Shown here piece after piece: positions 5,929 through 11,198 of a stretch of 11,198 nt of DNA. The stretch is from the NCBI RefSeq assembly GCF_001556515.1, contig NZ_LSJA01000235.1, positions 1 through 11,198 of the forward strand, in the 5' to 3' direction. Source of the DNA: Caulobacter sp. CCH9-E1. GTDB taxonomy: Bacteria; Pseudomonadota; Alphaproteobacteria; Caulobacterales; Caulobacteraceae. A model generated the notes under the pieces. The model worked only from the letters and a program-made list of their open reading frames with translations. It did not search any database and was not told where the DNA came from. The first letter of the stretch is position 1. Every line of letters starts with the position of its first letter. The translations under genes and the position numbers were made by a program.

Positions 5929-6438
5929 ATGACCGCTACGGTCTCTCCGCTTACGCCGGGCGCGCCTGACGCGCCCGAAGCCGGTGTCAGTCTTTCCGAT
6001 TATGTGCCGTATCGCCTGGCCACCGCTTCGGCGGCCGTCAGTCGCCTGATCGCCCGCGCCTATGAGGACCGTTTCGGTCTGACGATCCCGCAGTGGCGTC
6101 TAATGTCCGTGCTGGCCGAGGGCGCGTTGACCCAGCACGCCGCCGTCACCCGCACCGCCATGGACAAGGTCCGCGTCAGCCGCGCCGCCCAGGATCTGGT
6201 GGTGCGCCGCCTCGTCGCCCGCACCACGGTGCGCTCCGATCGACGCTCGCACACCCTGGAGCTGACGGCCGCCGGTCGCCGGCTGTTCGCCGAGATCGCG
6301 CCCCTGGCCCTGGCCTACGAGGCCACGTTGCTGGCGGGGCTCGCGCCCAGCGAGGTCGCGACCTTCAAGCGTTTGCTGAATCACCTCGAGACCGCCGCCA
6401 TCCAGCTGGCCGGCGGCGAGACGATCACGCCGCCCTAG
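5929..6438 (+). CDS. MarR-family transcriptional regulator
   Basis: A 169-residue winged helix-turn-helix protein. After a flexible proline-rich start (1-22), helix 1 begins near L22. The DNA-binding part runs from F49-G-L-T-I-P-Q-W-R-L-M-S-V-L through the recognition region (about 68-96, V81-R-V-S-R-A-A-Q-D-L-V) to the wing with S103-D-R-R-S and the family's L-T-A-A-G-R (112-117). The C-terminal helices (118-162) would complete the dimer interface. Such proteins usually repress genes next to them or themselves and respond to small phenolic ligands or oxidants. No cysteine is present, so a thiol-redox switch is unlikely. The ATG has AAGGA about 7 bases upstream and matches family length; an upstream start at 5794 would add 45 arginine-rich residues. 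Its end overlaps the converging peptidase gene by 14 bases. Confidence 0.88.
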   Translation: MTATVSPLTPGAPDAPEAGVSLSDYVPYRLATASAAVSRLIARAYEDRFGLTIPQWRLMSVLAEGALTQHAAVTRTAMDKVRVSRAAQDLVVRRLVARTTVRSDRRSHTLELTAAGRRLFAEIAPLALAYEATLLAGLAPSEVATFKRLLNHLETAAIQLAGGETITPP

Positions 6439-7420
6439 CTTCATAGACCGCCCGAGCGATGGCGCGGGCCAGGCAGTCCGCCGCCGCCGAGCCGAGGCGC
6501 GCGAGCCCGGCCGCGCGCGCCGGCCCTTCGCCCAGAGTCGTCGCGCCCGAGGCCAGGGCGAAGACGATGTCGCCGTCGAAGGTCGTATGGGCCGGACGGA
6601 TCGCGCGGCCCATGCCGTCATGCGCCATCATCGCCATGCGCTGCGCCTCCGCCGTGCTGAGGTCGGCGGTGGTCGCCACGATCGCGAGGGTGGTGTTGGC
6701 GCCGGGACGCAGGCGGCCCATGGCGCCCAGCTTGGTGTCGTCCGGCATCGGCTCGACCGCTGTCGCCATCGCACCGGGGCGACGCCCGCCGAACTCGCCG
6801 TCGATCTCGAACGGCCAAGCCCAGAAGGTCTCGCCGTCGGGCATGTAGACCGAGCCGACCGGGTTGGCCGCCACCAGGGCGCCGACGATCAGGCCGTCGC
6901 CCAGGTCCAGGGAGGCCGAACCCAGGCCGCCCTTGACCACGCCCGCCATCGCGCCACGTCCCGCGCCGAACGCGCCCAGCGGAAAGTCCGTGGCGGCGGC
7001 TTCCACAGCCTTCATGCCAAGCTCGCGGTAAGGCGGAGAGAGACCCCAGGCCTTGTCGCCGCCGTTGCCCAGGTCATGCAGCGAGGCGGCCGGTACGATC
7101 GGAATGGCGGGCGAGCCGGCGGCCAGCTTGACCCCGACATCGCGCGCGGAGAGGGCGATCGCCGCGCCGTCGGCGGCGCCCAGGCCGAACACAGACCCAC
7201 CGGACAGGCAGATGGCGTGGGCGCGGGAGAAGCTGTTCTCAGGCCGAAGCGTGTCGGTTTCGCGCACAGCCGGACCGCCGCCGCGCACATCGACCGCCGC
7301 CGCCCAGGCGTCAGGGCACAGCAGCACCGTCACGCCTGTGCGGACCGCCTCGTCTTCGACGCAGCCAACCTTGAGGCCGGGGACGTCGGTGATCAGATTG
7401 AGCCGGCCGGGACGAGGCAT
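6425..7420 (-). CDS. P1-family peptidase (DmpA-like aminopeptidase/esterase)
   Basis: A 331-residue member of the P1 family of self-cleaving N-terminal-nucleophile hydrolases, related to DmpA and beta-peptidyl aminopeptidases. Motifs in order: N8-L-I-T-D-V-P-G-L-K-V-G (8-19), L72-S-G-G-S-V-F-G-L-G-A-A-D-G (72-85), P104-A-I-P-I-V-P (104-110), V187-N-P-V-G-S type segment (A185-N-P-V-G-S190), N242-T-T-L-A-I-V-A-T (242-250) and P276-A-H-T-T-F-D-G-D (276-284). Maturation is expected between N242 and T243, making Thr the nucleophile; serine is more common in characterised members. There is no signal peptide, so it is probably cytoplasmic. GGAGA lies 6 bases before the ATG. Substrate (N-terminal D- or beta-amino acids, amides) cannot be told from sequence. 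The adjacent convergent marR may or may not regulate it. Confidence 0.9.
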   Translation of the reverse strand: MPRPGRLNLITDVPGLKVGCVEDEAVRTGVTVLLCPDAWAAAVDVRGGGPAVRETDTLRPENSFSRAHAICLSGGSVFGLGAADGAAIALSARDVGVKLAAGSPAIPIVPAASLHDLGNGGDKAWGLSPPYRELGMKAVEAAATDFPLGAFGAGRGAMAGVVKGGLGSASLDLGDGLIVGALVAANPVGSVYMPDGETFWAWPFEIDGEFGGRRPGAMATAVEPMPDDTKLGAMGRLRPGANTTLAIVATTADLSTAEAQRMAMMAHDGMGRAIRPAHTTFDGDIVFALASGATTLGEGPARAAGLARLGSAAADCLARAIARAVYEARAA

Positions 7421-7446
7421 TGGGAATCTCCGTGGACTTCGATGCT

Positions 7447-7456
7447 AGACCGGTCT
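7447..7456. repeat. 10-base palindrome upstream of the P1 peptidase
   Basis: AGACCGGTCT is a perfect palindrome 27-36 bases upstream of the peptidase ATG, within the short region shared with the divergent tRNA gene. It could be an operator, but a 10-base palindrome is easily found by chance. Confidence 0.25.
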
Positions 7457-7501
7457 TCGCGAGACTGGAATTCGCCCGCGACGCCTGCTAGGAAGACCAC
7501 C

Positions 7502-7516
7502 CTTCGCGTTGCGAAG
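7502..7516 (+). repeat. Short hairpin in the tRNA-Leu 5' leader
   Basis: CTTCGC (7502-7507) and GCGAAG (7511-7516) form a perfect 6-base stem with a 3-base loop. It ends three bases before the mature tRNA 5' end, so it may fold in the precursor just ahead of the RNase P cleavage site or be part of the promoter region. Confidence 0.4.
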
Positions 7517-7519
7517 CCT

Positions 7520-7604
7520 GCGGGCGTGGTGAAACTGGTAGACGCGCCGGACTCAAAATCCGGTTCCGAAAGGAGTGTCGGTTCGACCCCGACCGCCCGC
7601 ACCA
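7520..7604 (+). tRNA. tRNA-Leu (anticodon CAA)
   Basis: The 85-base gene folds into a complete cloverleaf. The acceptor stem pairs GCGGGCG (7520-7526) with CGCCCGC (7594-7600), followed by discriminator A and an encoded CCA (7602-7604). The D-arm has the GGTAGAC class II pattern. The anticodon stem CCGGA/TCCGG (7547-7551 with 7559-7563) holds the loop CTCAAAA, giving anticodon CAA at 7554-7556, which reads UUG leucine codons. A long variable arm and GGTTCGACCCC T-arm (about 7580-7590) are typical of leucine tRNAs. No intron is present. Confidence 0.97.
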
Positions 7605-7638
7605 TCTCTTTCTTCCTCTAAAGCGAAGCGCCGGTTTC

Positions 7639-7652
7639 GGCTTGAAAAAGCC
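7639..7652 (+). terminator. Small GNRA-loop hairpin after tRNA-Leu
   Basis: GGCTT (7639-7643) pairs with AAGCC (7648-7652) around a GAAA tetraloop, 35 bases after the tRNA. An overlapping GCCG/CGGC hairpin (7630-7641) is an alternative fold. No T-run follows, so termination is only a guess. Confidence 0.3.
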
Positions 7653-7713
7653 CTGGCCTCATCCCAGCATCCTTGCTGATACCGGTGTCAGTGAACATCG
7701 GGGAGGAGACCGC

Positions 7714-8454
7714 ATGACCGCGTTCAAAGGCTTGGGCGAACTTTCGCGACCGATCGGACGGCGAGTCGTGCTCGGTGGCCTGGGGGCGCTGTCGGCGGGT
7801 CTGGACGCCGCGGCGATGGGGCGGCGGCCTCCGCGTGACGCGCCGGACCAGACGCGCTGGGTCTTCGATCGGCTCTCGAACATCGGCGGCGCCGCGACGA
7901 CGATCGAGGGCGATCCGCGCCTGATCGACACGCCCTATGGCAAGGCCGTGGAATTCGACGGCGTCGACGACCGGCTGGTCATCGACCGTCACCCTCTGGC
8001 CGGCATGTCGCAATTCACGTTCGAGGCGTTGTTCCGGCCCGACGGCGGGGTCTTCGCCCAGCGCTGGTTCCACCTGAACGAGGAGGGCCCGACGCCCGGC
8101 GCGCCGCCGTCCGTGACCCGCATGTTGTTCGAGATCCGCGTGACCGGCGAAGCTTGGAGTCTGGACGCTTTCGCCACGGGGCCTGGCTACAAGCAGACCC
8201 TGCTGTTCCAGGACAAGCTGTTCCCGGTGGGACGGTGGTATTGGGTCTCCCAGAGCTATGACGGCAAGACGTACCGCGCGTTCGTGAACGGCCAGCTGCA
8301 AGGTGAAGTCGATATGGCCTTCAAGCCCCAAGGACAGGGCCGCTCATCGGTCGGGGCGCGGATGAACAAGGTCGACTACTTCAAGGGCGCTGTCCGGGAG
8401 GCGCGCTTCACGCCGCGCGCGTTGGCGCCTGAAGCTTTGTTGCGCACGAGCTAG
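7714..8454 (+). CDS. LamG-fold (concanavalin-like) protein with possible Tat signal
   Basis: A 246-residue protein with one laminin-G-like jelly-roll domain. The N-terminus has S11-R-P-I-G-R-R-V-V-L-G-G-L-G-A-L, with the R16-R17 pair and hydrophobic stretch 18-30 resembling a twin-arginine signal; A33-A-M is a possible cleavage region. The fold begins at W49-V-F-D and shows F81-D-G-V-D-D-R-L, F101-T-F-E-A-L-F-R-P, W176-Y-W-V-S-Q-S-Y-D-G-K, F190-V-N-G-Q and F223-K-G-A-V-R-E-A-R-F-T-P-R-A-L, the usual LamG_3 strands. These domains bind carbohydrates or proteins at the cell surface; no enzymatic motif is visible. GGAGGAG lies 5 bases before the chosen ATG; a start at 7642 would place 24 residues upstream of the signal and is rejected. 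It stands alone, 109 bases after the tRNA, and converges with msrB. Confidence 0.8.
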   Translation: MTAFKGLGELSRPIGRRVVLGGLGALSAGLDAAAMGRRPPRDAPDQTRWVFDRLSNIGGAATTIEGDPRLIDTPYGKAVEFDGVDDRLVIDRHPLAGMSQFTFEALFRPDGGVFAQRWFHLNEEGPTPGAPPSVTRMLFEIRVTGEAWSLDAFATGPGYKQTLLFQDKLFPVGRWYWVSQSYDGKTYRAFVNGQLQGEVDMAFKPQGQGRSSVGARMNKVDYFKGAVREARFTPRALAPEALLRTS

Positions 8455-8472
8455 GCTGGCGCGAACGCCGGC
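8455..8472 (+). terminator. Hairpin directly after the LamG gene
   Basis: GCTGGCG (8455-8461) pairs with CGCCGGC (8466-8472, one G-U pair in RNA) around a CGAA tetraloop, starting at the base after the stop codon. Position and stability fit a terminator or 3'-end stabiliser, but no T-run follows. Confidence 0.42.
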
Positions 8473-8597
8473 TATGGCGTCGGCGTGGTCGCGACGCTGG
8501 CGACGCGGCGTTTCGAAGGCGTGCGGGGCGGGGGTCATGATCCGGTCGGGGTAACTAGCGGCCATCGAGCGCAGATGGCGCCTTTCACGGCCCCCGC

Positions 8598-8615
8598 TCA
8601 ATTCATATGAATTGA
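8598..8615. repeat. Perfect 18-base AT-rich palindrome plus a third half-site
   Basis: TCAATTCATATGAATTGA is its own reverse complement over all 18 bases. The half-site AATTGA (8610-8615) recurs at 8620-8625, exactly ten bases (one helical turn) downstream. This arrangement looks like a protein-binding site more than a terminator. No adjacent promoter is recognisable; both flanking genes end toward it. Confidence 0.6.
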
Positions 8616-8634
8616 TAGGAATTGAGAAAAGCCG

Positions 8635-8657
8635 AGGCGAGACCGCCGTTTTCGCCT
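8635..8657 (-). terminator. Candidate terminator of msrB
   Basis: On the minus strand, 7 bases past the msrB stop, AGGCGA (8657-8652) pairs with TCGCCT (8640-8635) around an 11-base loop, and a TTTTC run follows six bases later (8631-8626). This is a weak but correctly placed intrinsic terminator. Confidence 0.38.
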
Positions 8658-8663
8658 GCTGGA

Positions 8664-9143
8664 TCAGCCGATCTTGTCGCCGCGATGCAACGGATCGGGC
8701 AGGGGATCGCCGGACTTCACGAACTGCAGCGACACCGAATTGATGCAGTAGCGCAGCCGCGTCGGCGCCGGACCGTCGGGGAAGACGTGGCCCTGGTGGC
8801 TGTCGCAGCGGGCGCAGCGGGTTTCGATGCGGACCATGCCGTACGAGGTGTCGCGCACGCCGATCACGTGGTCCTCGGCGAACGGCGCATAGAAGCTGGG
8901 CCAGCCCGTGCCGCTCTCGAACTTGGTCTCGTGCTTGAACAGCGGCAGGCCGCAAAGGCGGCAGCAGTAGGCGCCGGGGTTCTTCTCGCCCAGCAGGCCG
9001 CCGCAGAACGGCGCCTCGGTGCCGTGATGCAGGAGGACGCGCGCCTCCTCGGCCGTCAGGTCGGCCTCCAGGCGTTCGCGTTCGGGCTCCGTCGGCGGGG
9101 TGAGATCGAAGCCGGCGGTTGAAAGGATGGCTGCGTCTGTCAT
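8664..9143 (-). CDS. msrB: Peptide methionine-(R)-S-oxide reductase MsrB
   Basis: A 159-residue enzyme that reduces the R-epimer of methionine sulfoxide in proteins, repairing oxidative damage with thioredoxin as reductant. The SelR domain spans about 24-146. The structural zinc site is complete: C61-R-L-C64 and C110-A-R-C113. Other family motifs are G78-T-G-W-P-S-F84, H116-Q-G-H-V-F-P-D-G-P125 and R131-Y-C-I-N-S136, in which C133 is the catalytic cysteine. C60 is an extra cysteine beside the zinc site and could be a neighbour of the resolving thiol, though this is speculative. There is no signal peptide, so it acts in the cytoplasm. The ATG at 9143 fits family length. It is divergent, across 51 bases, from a DJ-1-like gene, suggesting shared stress control. 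Confidence 0.95.
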   Translation of the reverse strand: MTDAAILSTAGFDLTPPTEPERERLEADLTAEEARVLLHHGTEAPFCGGLLGEKNPGAYCCRLCGLPLFKHETKFESGTGWPSFYAPFAEDHVIGVRDTSYGMVRIETRCARCDSHQGHVFPDGPAPTRLRYCINSVSLQFVKSGDPLPDPLHRGDKIG

Positions 9144-9194
9144 GACAGCCAATGTAGGCGCTCGTACGCCGAACCGGTAGCTCCAGGAGTGATC

Positions 9195-9767
9195 ATGACC
9201 GTCGCCGTCGCCTTTCTGCAGCCGGGCTGGGCCGATTGGGAGGCCGGTCCCGTGCTGGCCCTGCTGCGCGAGCACCTGAAGGTCCAGATCGAGATCGCCA
9301 CCCCGACCGGCGATCCGGAGACCTCGATCGGCGGAATCCTGGCGGCCGCGGACTACCGGTTCGACGATCCGGTGCTCAGCGACGCCGACCTCTTCATCCT
9401 GATCGGCAGCGACGCGTGGTCCGAGGGCGAGAACCCGGCGATCACCGCCCTGCTGCGTCAGGCCTTCGCCGACGGCAAGCCCGTGGCGGGCATCTGCGCC
9501 GGCACGACGGCCCTGGCGCGCGCGGGCCTGTTCGAGGGGCGCCAGCACACCTCGAACGGCAAGGATTGGCTGGAGGGCGTCGTCCCCGGCTATGCGGGCG
9601 CGGAGCATTACCTGGACACGCCCAAGGCGGTCAGCAGCGGCAGGGTGGTCAGCGCCTCAGGCCTGGCGCCGGTGACGTTCGCCGCCGCGGTGGCGCGCCT
9701 TGTGGCGCCGGAAGCCGAGGAGATGATCGCCGGCTTCGAGGCCATGTTCGCGCGAGAGTTCTCCTAG
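9195..9767 (+). CDS. DJ-1/PfpI-family (class I glutamine-amidotransferase-like) protein
   Basis: A 190-residue flavodoxin-like domain of the DJ-1/PfpI superfamily. The nucleophile elbow is A98-G-I-C-A-G-T-T-A-L with C101, and H118 in R-Q-H-T-S-N lies where the family's partner histidine is found. E16, in W-A-D-W-E-A-G-P, occupies the position of the acidic residue that tunes the cysteine. I68-L-I-G-S-D and W75 form the preceding strand end. Members include proteases, glyoxalases, deglycase-like and chaperone proteins; the short type-1 amidotransferase-like form here has no assigned substrate. The ATG has AGGAG 5 bases upstream; a GTG six bases earlier overlaps that site and is rejected. Divergence from msrB supports a role in oxidative or carbonyl stress, by inference. 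Confidence 0.87.
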   Translation: MTVAVAFLQPGWADWEAGPVLALLREHLKVQIEIATPTGDPETSIGGILAAADYRFDDPVLSDADLFILIGSDAWSEGENPAITALLRQAFADGKPVAGICAGTTALARAGLFEGRQHTSNGKDWLEGVVPGYAGAEHYLDTPKAVSSGRVVSASGLAPVTFAAAVARLVAPEAEEMIAGFEAMFAREFS

Positions 9768-9842
9768 CGCAAAAATCTCTCGAAGATTGTAATTCGTCTT
9801 GATGCCCGCTACGCCTGTAAAGTGCGACAAGGGGGCGATGAC

Positions 9843-10859
9843 ATGGCGGATCCGTTTCCATCGGCACGGGGGTCGGTCGAAGCGGCCGGACGGCTGAACG
9901 TCCGCCGGGACAAGCCGCGCACGACCTCTCCCAAGGCGCGCGTCATCGAGGCGGGGACGCGCTTTCCGGTCAGGAACGCGGTGACGGGCGACCTCGTCTC
10001 CGGCGTCAGTCAGTGGTTCGATCTGGGCGGCGGCGAGTATGTCTGGGCGGGCGGCTGTCGAGATTTCAAGCCGCCGGTCGAGGAGGACGCCGAACGTCCC
10101 GACCGCAGCCAGCTCCACGACTACGTCCCGCCGCGCTTCAAGATCGCCGAAGGGGTCCGCCATCGGGTGCAGGGCCGACGGCCGAACGGCCTGGAAGGCC
10201 TGATCGTCCACTTCGACGCCTATCGCATCAAGAAGGCCGGCAACGGCGTGGAGGACTCCGACGCCCGCACCCTGGACATGATGCGGTCGGGCCAGGCCAA
10301 CGGCTTTCACTACGGCGAGATCAGCCGCACCGGGACCATCTTCCTGCCCGAGAATTTCGAGTGGAGCGAGTGGGGCTCGCACGCCGGCGTCAGCCAGTGT
10401 CCGGTGACCCAGCGGACGGGGGTCTCGCGCTTCTATGTCGGCTTCGAGATGAACAATCCTGGCCGCCTGTACGAGGCCCAGGAGGACGGCGTCTTCTGCC
10501 CCTGGTTCAACGCGGTTCGCGACGCCGCCGGCAATGTCGTGCTCGACGCGCGAGGGCGCTGCCAGAGGAAGTCGATCCACGACGAGTGGTTCGCCGCCGA
10601 TGAAGTCCGCACGGTCGCGGCGGACGGCAATATCAAGGCCGGGACCTATCTGCCCTACAGCTTCGACCAGTTCGAGGCGTTGACGAACCTGTGCCTCTAT
10701 CTGGCCAAGACCTTCCCTGCGACCTTCAGCCTGGACCGCGTGCTCGGCCACGACGAGGTCGCGCCTCAGCGCAAGAACGATCCGGGCGGAGCCTTGGCCG
10801 ACCCCGCCCGTCTGATGACCATGGCCGCGTTTCGGGCCTATCTGAAGTCGCTTATTTGA
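9843..10859 (+). CDS. SH3-like plus Amidase_2 N-acetylmuramoyl-L-alanine amidase, no signal peptide
   Basis: A 338-residue protein with an N-terminal SH3b-like beta segment (about 16-72, R17-L-N-V-R-R and W58-F-D...Y66-V-W-A-G) and an Amidase_2/PGRP-type catalytic domain (about 115-335). Zinc ligands are probably H123 (I-V-H-F-D), H303 (G-H-D-E) and D313 (R-K-N-D-P-G). H156-Y, the S-H180-A-G segment and G200-F-E-M-N-N match the amidase core; K311 fits the catalytic lysine. Such enzymes cut the bond between muramic acid and L-alanine in peptidoglycan. No signal peptide or membrane anchor is visible, so export would need a holin or a secretion system. Five cysteines are present, unusual for a periplasmic enzyme. 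AAGGGGG lies 7 bases before the ATG; GTG at 9822 is the alternative start. Its end overlaps the converging GlcG-like gene by 8 bases. Confidence 0.85.
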   Translation: MADPFPSARGSVEAAGRLNVRRDKPRTTSPKARVIEAGTRFPVRNAVTGDLVSGVSQWFDLGGGEYVWAGGCRDFKPPVEEDAERPDRSQLHDYVPPRFKIAEGVRHRVQGRRPNGLEGLIVHFDAYRIKKAGNGVEDSDARTLDMMRSGQANGFHYGEISRTGTIFLPENFEWSEWGSHAGVSQCPVTQRTGVSRFYVGFEMNNPGRLYEAQEDGVFCPWFNAVRDAAGNVVLDARGRCQRKSIHDEWFAADEVRTVAADGNIKAGTYLPYSFDQFEALTNLCLYLAKTFPATFSLDRVLGHDEVAPQRKNDPGGALADPARLMTMAAFRAYLKSLI

Positions 10860-11198
10860 GCACGGCGGCGGCCGCGCGGGCTACGATCCCGTCCTCCGGC
10901 GCCGAACCGCCCGAGACGCCGATCGCGCCCACGATCTTGCCATCGACCAGCAAGAGCTCGCCGCCCTCGATCGCCATGGCGCCGGTGAAGACAGCGTTTA
11001 GCGTGCCGGCCTTCACCGCGTTCTGGAACTCGGAGGTGGGGCGGCGGAAGTTGGCGGCGGTGTGCGCCTTCTTCAGCGCCACCTCGCCCGAGCCGTACTG
11101 AGCGCCGTCCATCTTTTCGGAGAGCACGACAGCGCCGTTCGACTCCACCACGGTAATGACCATGGACCAGCCGTTCTTGCGCGCCTCGGCCTCGGCGG
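10852..11198 (-). CDS. GlcG/HbpS-family protein (DUF336), 5' end outside the window
   Basis: The minus-strand frame is open through the right edge, so the N-terminus is missing; 114 codons plus the stop are visible. The visible part starts A-E-A-E-A-R-K-N-G-W-S and continues M-V-I-T-V-V-E-S-N-G, typical of the first helix and strand of the family. F-R-R-P-T-S-E-F, then A-V-F-T-G-A-M-A-I-E-G-G-E and G-K-I-V-G-A-I-G-V-S-G-G follow, ending in the helix R-A-A-A-A-V-L-K. HbpS members bind heme or sense redox; GlcG members sit beside glycolate genes and have no proven activity. The ATG at 11163 is internal, because the upstream codons match the family. The 3' end overlaps the amidase gene by 8 bases. 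Confidence 0.85.
   Translation of the reverse strand, partial: AEAEARKNGWSMVITVVESNGAVVLSEKMDGAQYGSGEVALKKAHTAANFRRPTSEFQNAVKAGTLNAVFTGAMAIEGGELLLVDGKIVGAIGVSGGSAPEDGIVARAAAAVLK

Larger units (their letters stand above)
8455..8663. other. Structured intergenic region between converging genes
   Basis: 209 bases between the ends of the LamG gene and msrB. No protein-coding gene is supported. It contains four fold-back elements: 8455-8472, GCCATC/GATGGC (8561-8566 with 8574-8579), the 18-base palindrome at 8598-8615, and AGGCGA/TCGCCT (8635-8657). Base composition drops to AT-rich at 8598-8630, unlike the rest of the window. Confidence 0.6.

Noticed and set aside
5703..5969. Open frame before and into marR
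   Set aside because: It is rich in Arg, Gly and Ser, has no ribosome-binding site and overlaps the real marR start in another frame.
7393..7605. Minus-strand open frame beginning M-V-R-A-V-G-V-E-P-T across the tRNA
   Set aside because: It is the antisense of tRNA-Leu(CAA); this type of reading is a known false protein that recurs wherever such tRNA genes are annotated.
6587..7621. 344-codon open frame on the plus strand
   Set aside because: It is the antisense shadow of the P1 peptidase; its composition is arginine, glycine and alanine rich and it has no family motif, whereas the minus-strand frame has complete P1 motifs.
7520..7713. tRNA-Leu 3' end as an integration site for a mobile element
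   Set aside because: No integrase gene, no second copy of the tRNA 3' end and no change of gene style follow it within the window.
8344..8955. Minus-strand open frame covering the LamG/msrB gap
   Set aside because: It overlaps msrB in a different frame on the same strand and the LamG gene on the other; its sequence looks like translated non-coding GC-rich DNA.
9657..10751. 364-codon open frame on the minus strand
   Set aside because: It is antisense to the amidase and the end of the DJ-1-like gene, with low-complexity composition; the plus-strand proteins have clear catalytic motifs.
1..11198. CRISPR arrays, insertion sequences, toxin-antitoxin pairs, defence genes
   Set aside because: No regularly spaced repeats, transposase motifs or small paired toxin-antitoxin frames were found on either strand.

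Overview
The window is a compact, GC-rich stretch of a bacterial chromosome. Gene style, short intergenic gaps, a TonB-dependent receptor, a DUF3297 protein and a possible TTGAC-N12-GCTNNA type promoter all fit an alphaproteobacterium, most likely Caulobacter or a close relative; this is inferred from family recognition, not from a database search. I see no insertion sequence, phage block, CRISPR array or rRNA. One tRNA gene is present.

Layout. 1-1182 (minus): a membrane-protein pair, a YqaA/DedA-type protein followed by DsbB with an ATGA overlap; a second ATGA overlap at 20-23 suggests that a further gene starts at the left edge. 1183-1357: intergenic, with an inverted repeat upstream of the DedA gene and a very GC-rich hairpin just after the receptor stop. 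1358-5012: an iron/heme-type locus. A TonB-dependent receptor (minus) is divergent from a secreted DUF4198 protein and a secreted four-EF-hand protein (plus). Two Fur-box-like 7-1-7 palindromes lie in the shared 158-base control region. 5115-5637: a DUF3297 protein and an unrecognised 89-residue protein. 5638-5928: a leader with a possible H-type pseudoknot. 5929-6438: a MarR-type regulator, converging with a P1-family (DmpA-like) peptidase (6425-7420, minus); their ends overlap by 14 bases. 7520-7604: tRNA-Leu(CAA). 7714-8454: a LamG-fold protein with a possible Tat signal. 8455-8663: a structured convergent intergenic region with an 18-base perfect palindrome. 8664-9767: msrB (minus) divergent from a DJ-1/PfpI-like protein. 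9843-10859: an SH3-like plus Amidase_2 protein without a signal peptide. 10852-11198 (minus): the C-terminal part of a GlcG/HbpS-family protein, cut by the window edge.

Functional themes are envelope and periplasm (DsbB, DedA, TonB receptor, DUF4198, EF-hand), metal or heme acquisition (receptor, DUF4198, perhaps HbpS-like), and oxidative-damage repair (MsrB, DJ-1-like). Most of the window is ordinary housekeeping or accessory chromosome. The best candidates for something less described are the divergent receptor/DUF4198/EF-hand locus, the structured leader before marR, the palindrome at 8598-8615 and the signal-less amidase. No complete novel system can be demonstrated from this sequence alone.
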